A stretch of 64,000 bases of DNA from Trichoplusia ni (Eukaryota; Arthropoda; Insecta; Lepidoptera; Noctuidae), in NCBI RefSeq assembly GCF_003590095.1, contig NC_039478.1:6014001-6078000 (forward strand), read 5' to 3'. Under the pieces are notes generated by a model that worked only from the letters and a program-made list of their open reading frames with translations, was not told the DNA's origin and did not search any database. Below are positions 39,601 through 50,500 of this stretch, in pieces (position 1 is the stretch's first letter; each line of letters opens with the position of its first letter). A program made the translations under genes and the position numbers.

Positions 39601-41960
39601 ATAACATAAAAATTTAATAGGGTCATTTGATTTAATTATTTAAAAAAATGTCTGGATAAATGTGGTTTAGCTATTTATTAAGCTCTCAATTTACAATTCA
39701 GTTAAGACTTATATTGCCCCTTACAGAATCAAGAAGCTGAGCGCGAAAAGTTCCCTCAATCTGGTATGAAGCGGGACAAGTCCCTGCTGTTCACGGCCGT
39801 CCCTGAAGAGGACCACAGCATGATCTCTCCGCCGAGCAGGGAGGAACGCAACCCTGACGAGGAGAGGAAGCCGAGACCCGCCACCATGCCAGATGTCGTA
39901 CCCTTCACCAATAAACCCAGACCCCGACCAAACAAACTCTCTTTAAGCTTCAAAACACAAATATCATTAGACGAAGATGTTCAGGAAAACGAGAAAGTCT
40001 TCACTGGTCAGACAAGCGTCTGCTCCACTCCCATGGTAGAGTACAAACGCTTGCACGGCAACATGCTCTCCATATGCCAAGTTCCAGAAAACCAACAAGA
40101 CAAAACTGTCATGGAACCTGATGTCTTGAAGAATATAGAGGAGTCCAGCAAAATTAACCTAGAAAATGAAAAGCGAGACAACAAAATGGTTTTAGACATT
40201 AACTGTATTGCTGACCATTACATCAATAAGCCTGAGCCTATAAGAAAGTTGGCGAGTGTTACCGATTTACAAGAGAGTATTAAGAAATTATCCAATCGTG
40301 CGACTTCTAAGTTTAAGCTAAAATGGTCGAAAGCCTCGTTAAATGATGACAGCCCTTCCCCTGAACATAACTCTAAGAACCCCAGCACCATGACAATCAA
40401 TGATCCTTTGTTCCCAGTCTTCAGAAACGACGGTGTTGCCATATCAGAATCCCTTTTCAACCAATACTTGGAACAGCACTACTCGAAGATGAAACAGGAT
40501 TCCAACGACAATATGTTCACATTCAATATGAAGTTATGTGAGCAAGAGAAGTTTGAAGATTTCGACTCGGAACTAAACAGATCTCCACAAAGAACTCCAA
40601 AGAAAAAAGTTAAAGATTCTACAAAAACTTTACCGACGGATCAGTCGAGGAGGAAATCTTTATCTTTGCCTTTGAAGTCGTTGAATGAGAGTACTGATTC
40701 TCAGATTGGGTCTGAGAATGGTTCTGAAGCAACAAGTCTTAAAAAGAAGCTAACTGGAGTACAGTTGACTCCTCTGATGGAGAAACTGAGCCATTTGGCG
40801 TTTTCTGATAAGTCTAGCGGGTACAGCAGTAGGGTTATGACTCCATTGGAGCTTAGAGAATTTCTGACGCCGGCAGCTGAGAAACAGATAACGTTTACCG
40901 ATAGGTAAGTTGGAAAATAGAATGAAATAACTACTCAGCTCAGTTATTTTTATGGATCTAAAGCTTGCTTGAGTCAACCTTTTACCGGTTATTGCATCAT
41001 ATTAAATATACATATAATATTTTCCAGGCCAAAACCTCCAACTCAAGACTCAGAAAGTGACGAGGATTCTGACAGCGATTTGGAACTGCTGCCCGATTAT
41101 AGCAAGCATGCCGTCAAGTGTGCGCTCTTCGTCAGCGGGCTGCACAATATGGCGCTACTAGCATTGATCGACACTGAGGCTGCAAACAACGTGGATACCA
41201 TTAATTCACTGGTAAGTCCACATCTTTATAACGTCAGGAAATATTAAATCAGGGTTGAGACTATTGATATGCGAAATAATACCGCTCACATCCACTTACC
41301 TGCTTCATTACTGAATGGTTGTTATTAAACTTACTTTTCAGTGGGAAACTTCTCTAAACGCACTAGGCCCCATAGAGCAGAAGTGCATTGAGCCGCTTGC
41401 TGCTGTCGGCGATGCGACTGACTACAGCTACCTGACGCTGGACCCCGACTGGGGAACGGTGCGCAAGGGCGGGCCCTGGGCCGCACTCGACATTGCCACT
41501 ATGGGACTCATACATAACGATTTCGCGGAAGATCCTGAACTATCCGAATTTATATTGAGGTAAACTATTTTGATGACCAAAGCTCTAATATAAGGACCAC
41601 GAAAAGTAGTAATTACTGGTCCAAGAGCCCTTGTGATCTTCAAAATAGTGTTCTGATTTTAAATTGTGCCTTGCTAGTTGTTTTTCTTGAACTTTTCATG
41701 GACATAGGTGTAATCTATAATTCTAAAAATGTTGACTTAATGAGAGCGACAGCTAAACAGAGCACATGGCTAATGCACCATGTTCGTGCAGGAGTGACGA
41801 GAGCGTGGTGGTGGGCGGGCAGTGCGGCGGCGCGCAGATCTACTACCAGGAGCTGGGCGCGCGCGGCGCGGGCCCGCCGCCGCCCTCCGACGCGCTGGCG
41901 GCCGCCCCGCTGCGCGCGCGCCGCCGCCTGCAGCGCGACCACGCCACGCTGCTGCTGTAG
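33694..41960 (+). CDS. HPS4: HPS4 homologue, BLOC-3 subunit (Rab32/38 exchange factor)
   Basis: Ten coding exons: 33694-33701, 34738-34867, 36979-37083, 38125-38352, 39017-39111, 39339-39570, 39727-40904, 41028-41211, 41342-41559, 41792-41960. All introns are GT-AG, phases agree, and the sum is 2547 nt (848 codons plus stop). The start is an 8-nt coding exon (ATGGCAAA then GTAAGT) that joins in phase to GGAAATGATG, giving MAKEMMIVFVYDT. Identity rests on the N-terminal longin-type region (residues about 5-160) and on GVILYNNKIISTQLPP at about 182-197, which closely resembles vertebrate HPS4 (ILYKGLIVSTQLPP). The conserved C-terminal region (about 665-848) ends RDHATLLL, where the human protein ends KHGVNLL. 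Family knowledge: HPS1-HPS4 form BLOC-3, which activates Rab32/Rab38 on lysosome-related organelles; in insects such genes affect pigment and urate granules. Exon 7 encodes a long Ser/Lys-rich, probably disordered insert (about 267-659), and exon 8 opens with an acidic Asp/Ser run. It is longer than human HPS4 (about 700 residues), mostly through this insert. Confidence 0.92.
34332..34584 (-). mobile_element. SINE family B copy in HPS4 intron 1
   Basis: Full-length reverse-strand copy with tRNA-like head (B box GGTTCGATTCCCGCC), GTCTGGGTGT core, CCATAACACAAGCTCTGC and an end at GTTGTCCCAGG followed by an ATT-rich tail. It sits in the intron about 150 bp before HPS4 exon 2. Confidence 0.87.
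35638..35672. repeat. 12-bp stem-loop in HPS4 intron 2
   Basis: TTGTTTGTGTAC (35638-35649) pairs perfectly with GTACACAAACAA (35661-35672) around an 11-nt loop. It is intronic and no function is evident. Confidence 0.7.
36095..36273. mobile_element. MITE with GGGCCC-type terminal inverted repeats
   Basis: The left end GGGCCCGCTATTTACATGG is the inverse of the right end CCATTGTAAATAGC...GGGGCCC, giving about 25-bp imperfect inverted repeats around a 179-bp element in HPS4 intron 2. The internal phrase AATGCTTAGGAGAATACTAA recurs at 19056-19075. Confidence 0.65.
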
Positions 41961-44900
41961 GAGACTCCGCGCGACTACAGGGGACGGAGGCCGGCGTGCA
42001 CTTCGATGGGACCCACAGACTTGACGCTGATGAGTGACTGCTACATCCTTGTCGCAACCCTCAAACTGAGCCCCATTTCTCAATGAGTGTAACTACTGTA
42101 CCTAGCTACTTCAAGGCTTAAGCACACATGCTTCAACACGAAAGAAGTGTCCACTAAACCATTTTAGAAGGTATAATTTAACTATTATAAACGTCAAAAA
42201 CGTGAACCATTGATATTTTAAATACGTGGTCACGTTTTTTTTATTACTTAGTGCTTGAGTAATCAGACAGACCTACATACTTGAGATTAAAAATAAAAAT
42301 TTTAATTACTGCTAAACGGAAATGCAAAATAGGTTATAATAAGATAGAAGCTGCCAGATATTAGTCATTAAATACTAATAGTACGTCTGTAATATGTCGT
42401 ATATAGAAACTAGGAACTACTCAAGTTAAAACTACATATCTACTACTATTTCATTAAAACAACTAGTACCCTCATAATACCAAATATTTACATTACTTAT
42501 TCCCCAGGAAGCACCTCCTCATAGAAGGCTTAATAACTGAATTTTGTTTTATATTTTGTAATATTATTATTAGCTTAAGTACACAGATAGGCGTAGGAAA
42601 CTAAGGAGCTATATACTACCAATGAAGTACAGTGAAAAGCTTATATTCAATTGTTTTCTTATATAATTATCTACTTTATAAACTTCACCAAAGGGTTTAT
42701 ACCAAAATATACACCTGTTTTTATTTTTTGTTATTTAATCTTGAAAAGATTCCTGCTCATATTTATTTTTCGATTTGTTTCACAGGGTGCTCAGTTTGTA
42801 TTCAAATAGATATTGTTGTGTAGATGTAAGTGTATGTATGTATTGGAAGTTTAGTAAGTGTCACAGGCATCTAGAAGTGTTTATTTATAATTTTATACAA
42901 GGAAGCTTAGTTTCATACAGCTAGCGAGCTACAGCTTACATTGTGCCAGAATAATTTGTGCCATTCAATTTGATCATTCCATTAGATTTAGGAATCTGAA
43001 TTTTATATAATTATATTTTTTTGAAGATTGTTTTTTTATGAAGCTAACTGATTTATTGCTAGACATAATTATTTGTTTTAGTATCTTAATTCAAATACGT
43101 GTTATAGATTATCAGCCATTCTTCGTCTAAGATAACATTCCTATCAATAACTTTTACTATCCACTATTCATCTTCTACTTATTACCTAGAGAAAAGTGAG
43201 TCAAGAGGCCATGGCTTGAACACTATCGACATAGTTTTCATATCGCAAGCATCACAATTTTATAAAGAAAAAAGTTTGAACGTATTTCACCTTGTCAATA
43301 GCGTTCATGCTCTAGTCACTGATTGCCAAATGGTTGTAGTTCAAAAGAAGGGTTTTAAAAGCCAATAAGTCGCTAATTTATCACCCCTAGGTCCAGCTAC
43401 ATACATACCCTCCTAGCCCTGATATTTTTTGCAGTAGTATAGAAAAGCTACTTTGTAGTCGTAAATTATTTCTAGCTCATACTATTCTTGCCACTAGAAA
43501 ATAAGTTATTCGGCCAACTCTAGACTAGTGTTGCTATAGTGAGGTTGGGTGTTGCCAATTTCGTATTTATTTTCATAGAGCTAAAACTAGTCCTTCCAAA
43601 ATTTCTCTAGATGTGTTTAGTAAACTAATACAGCTTATAATAAGTTATTGCTGCTGAAATATGTATTTTATACGGTAACGGCCTGTAATATCGTGTTGGT
43701 AGTGCACGAAAAATGTATGCATGTCTTCATCACTACAAGCAAGTTTTCTGTAACGTAACTTACACAAATTGAACATGCATGCATTATTTTGTGACTTTAT
43801 GGATCATGTTCAATCTAGTCTGACTAAAGTACATTATGTGGCCATTGGTGACAAACGTTTTTATCGACATTTTTGCCCTATTTACGTAGGGACAAATACA
43901 AATGTCGAGGAAGTTACATTAATAGGCTGCTATGTAAATCATAGTCCTTACACGGGCTTTAGACATTCGATAGTATTTTTGGTTTAGTTTTAAGTATAGT
44001 GATGTAGCTTGCAGAGTACGTTACTTTATTTCGAGCAGTATTATATGTACGTAAACCAATATTCTAAAATCTGTAGGATTTGAAGCCTCTATTTACCATT
44101 TAGATGGTTACATGATAGGTCTTGTGGATCGTTGATATGTGCTATAGGGGTTTAGTACCTACTGCATTCTGCTTGCCCAGCATTAATGTTGCTCTTGAGG
44201 TTTTATTAGGAAGAGCTACGAATTATTATTCGCTTTACTTGTCCTATTGCAAATGCACAGGAGGAAAATCACTATGATTCGTAGTTTTACTCAGTTAGTC
44301 CTAGGCCTCTTACCCTTGGTTCGAACCTGCACTCTCGTACACAGACATTAGTCACAACAGCTGACAGACAGACAAAAGGCTTTAATCATTTATTTTATTA
44401 GCGGCTTCAAATCGAACAATGTAATATTTGTATCACATTCCACGTCCCGTAGCTGTAAGTAACACAATTCCGCCATAATTAAAATCGCGTCCAATGCAAA
44501 TAATAATGCTAAATAAACGGTCATAGGTTGCCATGTATTGTTTTAATGTTATTTGTATACTTGAGTATTTATTTTATCATCGGTTAGTTGTCGCCATGGT
44601 GAGTGCCAACACGACACAATTATGTGGTATATTTATAATAATTATACATAAATAATTGTTAAGAATTTTAATAAAAATCTGATAATGAGAATTTGGTTAA
44701 TATTATTACTAATATAGTATGTACCCATTCTATACTATACTACATTGCATAAAAACTGTACAAGTAACTACAGCATTGAAAATGAATACATGACTAGGCT
44801 AGGCATATAAGAAAGATTTTCTCACATGTCAGCTGTGTCGTATTACCGCCTTACACAACGTATGACTAACAAAACTTGTAGCATTAATTGCGTTGTTTAT

Positions 44901-45430
44901 TACAAACGATAAAATTTAAAGTTTCACTTTTCAAGTGATGCGTAACTCGACGCCTTTAAAGCTACGTACTGCGAAATTTGTAAGGTGGTAATTAGTAATT
45001 TGTTTTATGTACTGTTCTTCAGAGGTGAATCAGAACATTTCTGCAATACTAAATTACTTTACAGTTTTTAAGCAGACTTAGGACTATGTTAAACTAACTA
45101 AATGCCATCAAATTACATATTTATAATTACTTAAGATCATACTACAGATAATATAAGCAAGGTAAGTATTTTTCCGTCTGTCTGTTTGTCAAGGACGCAG
45201 GCGCAGGATAAAGGAACGATCGGTTTGGTCAACTATTTACCCTAAATCTTATGTTTCAAGGTATCTTTAGTGACGCATGCTAATTTGAAACGTCATGATG
45301 GTTAGGTAGCCTAAAGGGGCAAGTCATTATTTTGCTCTGCCTGCTAAATTTATTTCAAATCGATCGGCGTCACTTGACATCAGTCTTACTTTCATTGATC
45401 GTTTCTATCGGTACCAGTGGTAAAATCGTC
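41961..45430. other. HPS4 3' UTR and intergenic sequence, no gene seen
   Basis: AT-rich sequence follows the HPS4 stop. A 72-codon open frame at 43769-43987 (+) has no recognisable motif and lies in probable 3' UTR or intergenic DNA. ATG at 44596-44598 sits directly against GTGAGT, which could be a tiny first coding exon, but no partner exon is visible downstream. Nothing else is supportable. Confidence 0.5.
42292..42297 (+). terminator. Candidate HPS4 poly(A) signal
   Basis: This is the first canonical AATAAA after the HPS4 stop codon, giving a 3' UTR of at least about 330 nt. Other AATAAA hexamers occur further on, for example near 44507, so a longer 3' UTR is possible. Confidence 0.45.
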
Positions 45431-45779
45431 TTCTGGACATTATTTTCGTATGGCTCGCAAATCTTTGTATGGCCAAGCTTTTACAATAGAGCTAATATGT
45501 AAATCCCTTGATCCCACGCAGCGTCGGTCGAGAGATAAGAAAGGATGCGATGGATAGAGAAGGTGGGACGAACCGTGAATGAAGAAGAACCATAATGACG
45601 TTACAAAACTATTGTTTATTAACAAGTCGTCACAACACAACGCTACTCTAATAACGTGAGATGCCAGACTCGATACATCCGAATACATAATAATACATAT
45701 GTAACTAGCAACACGAGAAATGCAATCGATCACGTCGCCACAGTGACTGTCGCTTTAGAATGTATACGTAAAGTCGGAA

Positions 45780-46240
45780 GATAAAGAATATGATCTATGC
45801 GCGCGCGACTTCTCTCTTCAATGTCTTCGCAAAGCTTGGGCTTCCTACTTAGCGGCTAACTCGATCATATTCTTTTCGCTTCGACAAGCCAGTGCCGGTG
45901 GCTGCGACACGTTAGCCGCGCGGCCGTCCCGATCCGGCGAGCGCCGTTGCGAAAGGACTTTTCAATCAAACATTTTCAAAACTTCAACACAGTTAGTTTC
46001 AAGGAACTTCATCCTTTACTTCTTGTTTCAATACCTTTTCAAACAAACAAAATCAATATTAGACTTAGTGTTAAATCTTTATTAGAGCTAGTTTTACATC
46101 CTAGAGGCAACTATGCCCGCGCGGGCGTTACACGCTAACTTATGCTAAACCCTTTCATCACATTATAATTAACACAAAGGAGCTTCTCTCTTGGGGCCGC
46201 GCGGCCGCCGGCCGGTCGACTGCGGCCCGCCTGTTACAAA
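45780..46240. other. GC-rich, palindrome-bearing block downstream of tra2
   Basis: A perfect 13-bp inverted repeat (AAAGAATATGATC at 45783-45795, GATCATATTCTTT at 45863-45875) brackets GCGCGCGAC. It is followed by GC-rich stretches near 45900-45950 and 46100-46130 (CCCGCGCGGG) and 46185-46225 (GCGGCCGCCGGCCGG). No protein frame is recognisable. Probably a mobile element inserted between the HPS4 and tra2 3' ends; family unknown. Confidence 0.4.
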
Positions 46241-46543
46241 ATTGTATACAAAGTTAACATTACGTCATAAGACTAAACCGGCCTTTACAGGTATATAAAT
46301 GCATAGGAGACCGGTCGACACAGTTTGGGATCTGATGTTGTATCAAAATACTATGCTATGTCTGAAGTTGAACTCAGCGTCACGAACTTACTAATAACGA
46401 CCTGCAAAGTCAAAGAGGGGAGTAACTATGTGTTATACCAAAACATACGCTACGTTATTAACGTGGCCAAGTTATATCTATCAATTCATTCTTATAAAGT
46501 TATAATCAAAATAAATGACTAATCAATATCACAATAATGTGTT

Positions 46544-46549
46544 TTTATT
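46544..46549 (-). terminator. Candidate distal tra2 poly(A) signal
   Basis: AATAAA on the - strand, about 1.0 kb beyond the tra2 stop codon. If it is used, the 3' UTR would run from 47568 to about 46525. No reading frame in that interval resembles a protein. Confidence 0.4.
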
Positions 46550-47267
46550 ATACATACATCTTTGTTATGTTTGTGTAAGAATAAATTGATAGAAAACACA
46601 AATGCACACAACATTTAGAACTTATTTCTAATTAACAACTAAAACATAGATGCAAGGGAGGTCATACTTCATACAGACACAAACATTATGTACAGGGGTA
46701 TAGCATAACACCAATGTTTTCTGAATGGGAATGGTGTATGGCACCACATCCAACTGATAAATCTTTGGTACATGAACCTATCATTGAAATTAAGAAGTAC
46801 AATTCATCTCATATTAACTATGGAATTTTGGCCCTTATGCATATACATTAATGTATGCAATTTTTCAGGTCAGTGAGATTTCATTTTAGTCATTAAAAGA
46901 TTTAAAAAGAATGAACTGACCAAAAATAACCCTAAAACTAAAACATAAAGAGGAATATAAACTGACTTTTGTCACAAATATTTTATAAACATTTTGTACA
47001 ATTCTGCTTGAGCTTCAATTGTCACACATATTTTACATTGCGGGGTTTCAAGTAATTTACTACAAAGTTTGCAAGTTATCAATTCATTCATCACACAGGG
47101 CTACCAAAACTATAGCTGACTACCCTTCACATATACTAATATATTTAACAAACTTTAGGTTTCTGCTAAGTATTACTTCTCATGTGATATCAACAATAAA
47201 TTTCTATACAATTATTAAGTTGCTATCTAACTGGAGACTTTTAGACTGTATTTAATTCCTCTGCCGT

Positions 47268-47273
47268 TTTATT
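47268..47273 (-). terminator. Candidate proximal tra2 poly(A) signal
   Basis: AATAAA on the - strand about 300 nt after the tra2 stop codon. It would give a short 3' UTR. Both this site and the distal one at 46544-46549 could be used. Confidence 0.4.
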
Positions 47274-47568
47274 CACAACAATCTTAAAAGCAGAGTCAAG
47301 CTCTAATTGTGTAATTTCTAATCTACTACATGGTCTAAAAATATTTTTTGGAACCCACCACCCATATATTGGGAATGATTACAATAAATCTTTTTACGCC
47401 TATAATAATACACAGTTCTACCTAGTTGAAGATTTTCTTCTGAATACAATACTGAATATAGAAATGCGAGAGATGGTGAGATGTATATAGTGATTTCTTG
47501 CATATCGCTGTAAGTTTGAGTAGCCCCGCGGCCCGCAGTGGTGGGCGGACTGGCCTAGCGCCTAGCGT

Positions 47569-50500
47569 CTACCGCTCGGGATGGTAATAGGACTTACGCG
47601 GCGAGTAGGAGCGCTCCCGCTCGTAGCGGCGGCGGCGGTAGTGCGGCGACGGCGAGCGGTGTCGGTAGCCGCGGTGGTAGTAGTCGCGCTCGCGGTACCC
47701 GCCGCCCCCGCCGCGGTAGTAGTAGTCGCTGTGGGAACACTCGCCATTAGCTCACCCTCGAATTACCCTAGTATGTGCTCATTGATGCATAAAATTACAA
47801 GATATTACTTGCAAATTATCATTAAGCTGTAACATTGTGTAATAATGGAAAATAAATTGACATTATAATTATTTGCTCAAAAAATGGTATTATGTGTTCA
47901 ACATTAATACCATTTTTTCGACACAGTTAATTGCAATTAAACACTTCATTTGTAAAAAATTAAAAAATACTTACTCTCTGTCGCCGCGACGTCTGTCGTA
48001 TCCGTTGTCACCGCCCCTGCTTACACTGCAAAATAAAAACAAATTATAAATATTTTCTTTCTTATTGAGGACTTTATTTGAGGAGCAGTTTAGTAACTAT
48101 GGCAAATGAACTGTACGAACAGGCCTTTAATAACTCGACTAGGTCTTGTAGTCGAATTACTCTAATTCTGTTTAAAAGATGATCTACCAACACATAGGAG
48201 TCACACAAAAGTAAAAAATTATGTGTGAATTTCAATGTTGGAACTTTAACAAAATCTAAGAATTCTATTCGCCTCTAAATACTACTGGACAATGACATAG
48301 ACGGCATGACATCTAAGGGCGACATTGATATGCCCGCCATTTTTTATAGGGCTATGTATTTAGTACGTGGTAATAGTACATACGTCGGTTTCCCCATGTA
48401 GATACCGGGCGTGGGCGTGTGTGCGCGCTGCGTGATGGAGTAGTCGACGCGGATGCGGCGCCCGTCGATCTCCATGCCGGTGCACTCGTTCTTAGCGACC
48501 TTCGCGTCTTCCTGGTTCTCGAAGTACACGAAGCAGAATCCTCGAGAACGACCCGTCTACAAACAATTTATATTATACACCATTTTGTTTCGGTTTACAG
48601 GAAATATGGGATTGAGACATTTACGTGTGATGTAACAAAAATATAAACGTGTGTGTACCCACCTTAGCATCAATAACGACTTGTACTTTGTCCACTGGTC
48701 CATATTTGGAGAAGATGTGGTTGATCTGCTGTTCCGTAGTATATAGACTCAAGCCAAACACGCCGAGGCATCTTGACGGCGTGGGATTTTCCTGTTGACG
48801 GTACATGGGGTCTATTTGCTTGTAGGTGAGTTAAACTAAGTGCTAAAATCTCAGAAAAATTTAAAATCTGATTAATTCTTTATTTTTAGGAAAGCTAAAA
48901 ACAATTTTGACTGTAACTTGGGGTTTGAAGATTTTAATAAAAAATATTTTATATGAAGATTATTTTTTTGTTAATTGAACTGCCAATCAATTTGTCTTGG
49001 GTTTATAACTTCAGATGCCAGTGCGAAAATGGCCTAAACTTAAAGGTGCGAACAGATATTGCCAGGTATGTGGCGCGAATGCCTAGGAGTGTGATGCAGT
49101 CTTGGAAACGTCAGACGTCTCCAATCAGATGCTGTAACCGACATCACCACTGAGTTAGGTCGAGCCTTTGCACGGCCATATGTTTTTCTTGAAGGAATAT
49201 GGCTTTACACAACACCAAGACGAATTTCGACTGTTATTTCTTCAAACCTTTCAGTGTTAGTTTTCAACAAATAAAAAATACGACCCTCGTGGCATTTTCT
49301 GTAACATTTAGATGCTTAGTCATCCCAAATTTGTCTATTAATTTTGTACCTAAGGCAAACCAAAAAAAATGTCACCCATCCCAACTCACAGTGAGCTCAT
49401 GAGCTGAATGTCGCGTCTGTCGGCTCGCCCCGTGCTTGCGCGGAGAGCGCTCGGAGCGCGGCAGCGAGGCGTGTGAAGCCAGACTTTCGGGCTGCGTGCC
49501 TTGCGATGTCTGTTCGCAGCTCAATACAGTTAGTATCAATCAAGAATATTGAAAACATAAACTTAACGTGAGTGAACTAGTGATTAAATCAGAATTAAAG
49601 CTTAGGCCATTTTAAAATTTATTTCTATGTGGCACTAAAATGTAAAAAATCTTACATCTTGCATAATATTATACTTTACAGTTCACTTTTACAAGTTAAG
49701 CAGGATAACTCAACATAATCAATTTCAACTTGGTGGTTCTGTAATCATAGTTCACAGATTAACACAAACCCTTCATAGGGTCATAAAAAAAATTGCATGC
49801 ATTAAATCTAGTTCTTAAACTAAGTATGCATTAAATGCATAAATAGGCAATTGGCTTATGGGGACATGTATACATTTCTTGAATTAAAAGATTGAATCGT
49901 TTTAATACAGCCAATTGCAACCATCTTTGATTTTTGTACCTTTTCAGGTGCCTTTTACGACATTTGCTTATAGCATCCATAGTGAATATGGCTGCAGGTT
50001 TTGTATACATTTTGTTTTATTGCAGCTATAGTGCACAATAGGCAATGTTTAGTTCCTTATGGAGTAATTAATCCATATAAGTTTGAGCTTGAAATAACAT
50101 TACATAGCTCTTAACTAAGCAAATAGCTACAGAAGATAATAAAGAAGTAAACACAGCCTACTGCTTACTAGCTGTTATAGCATGCGGGGACATCTTACAC
50201 TACGGACTGGAATAATCAATAAAAGGTATTCACATAAACATCGCTCCTCACCCTGTCACCCATATGCCGGCGGCGCGAGGACATAGGGCTGTGGCTGTGG
50301 GAGCGGCGGTAGGAGCCGCGGGGCGAGTAGGAGCGGCTGCGGCTGCGGGAGTACCGCGAGCGGTAGCCGCGCCGCGCCGAGCCCGACCGCGAGCGCGACC
50401 TGGAGGCCGACCTAGCGTCAGCGACAACGCGCGGTTAACATGCAAGAACACACAAGCAACACATAGCTACGCTACACAATACTTGACCTTACTGACAGTT

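Noticed and set aside
41671..42083. Four overlapping Arg/Ala-rich frames of up to 122 codons
   Set aside because: Shadows of the GC-rich last HPS4 exon 41792-41960; only the frame ending RDHATLLL joins in phase to the preceding exon.
44320..44350. GGTTCGAACC, a B-box-like palindrome
   Set aside because: No matching A box or acceptor stem and no SINE body, so it was not called.
44596..44604. ATG immediately followed by GTGAGT
   Set aside because: Could be a tiny first exon as in HPS4, but no coding exon on the + strand follows before the ValRS gene.
45440..45733. 97-codon - strand frame
   Set aside because: No known motif; it lies beside the repeat-like GC-rich block and is probably chance.
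47562..47832. Ala/Thr/Val-rich open frames on both strands over the tra2 last exon
   Set aside because: They are other-frame readings of the GC-rich RS2 exon; the real frame ends YYHPER.
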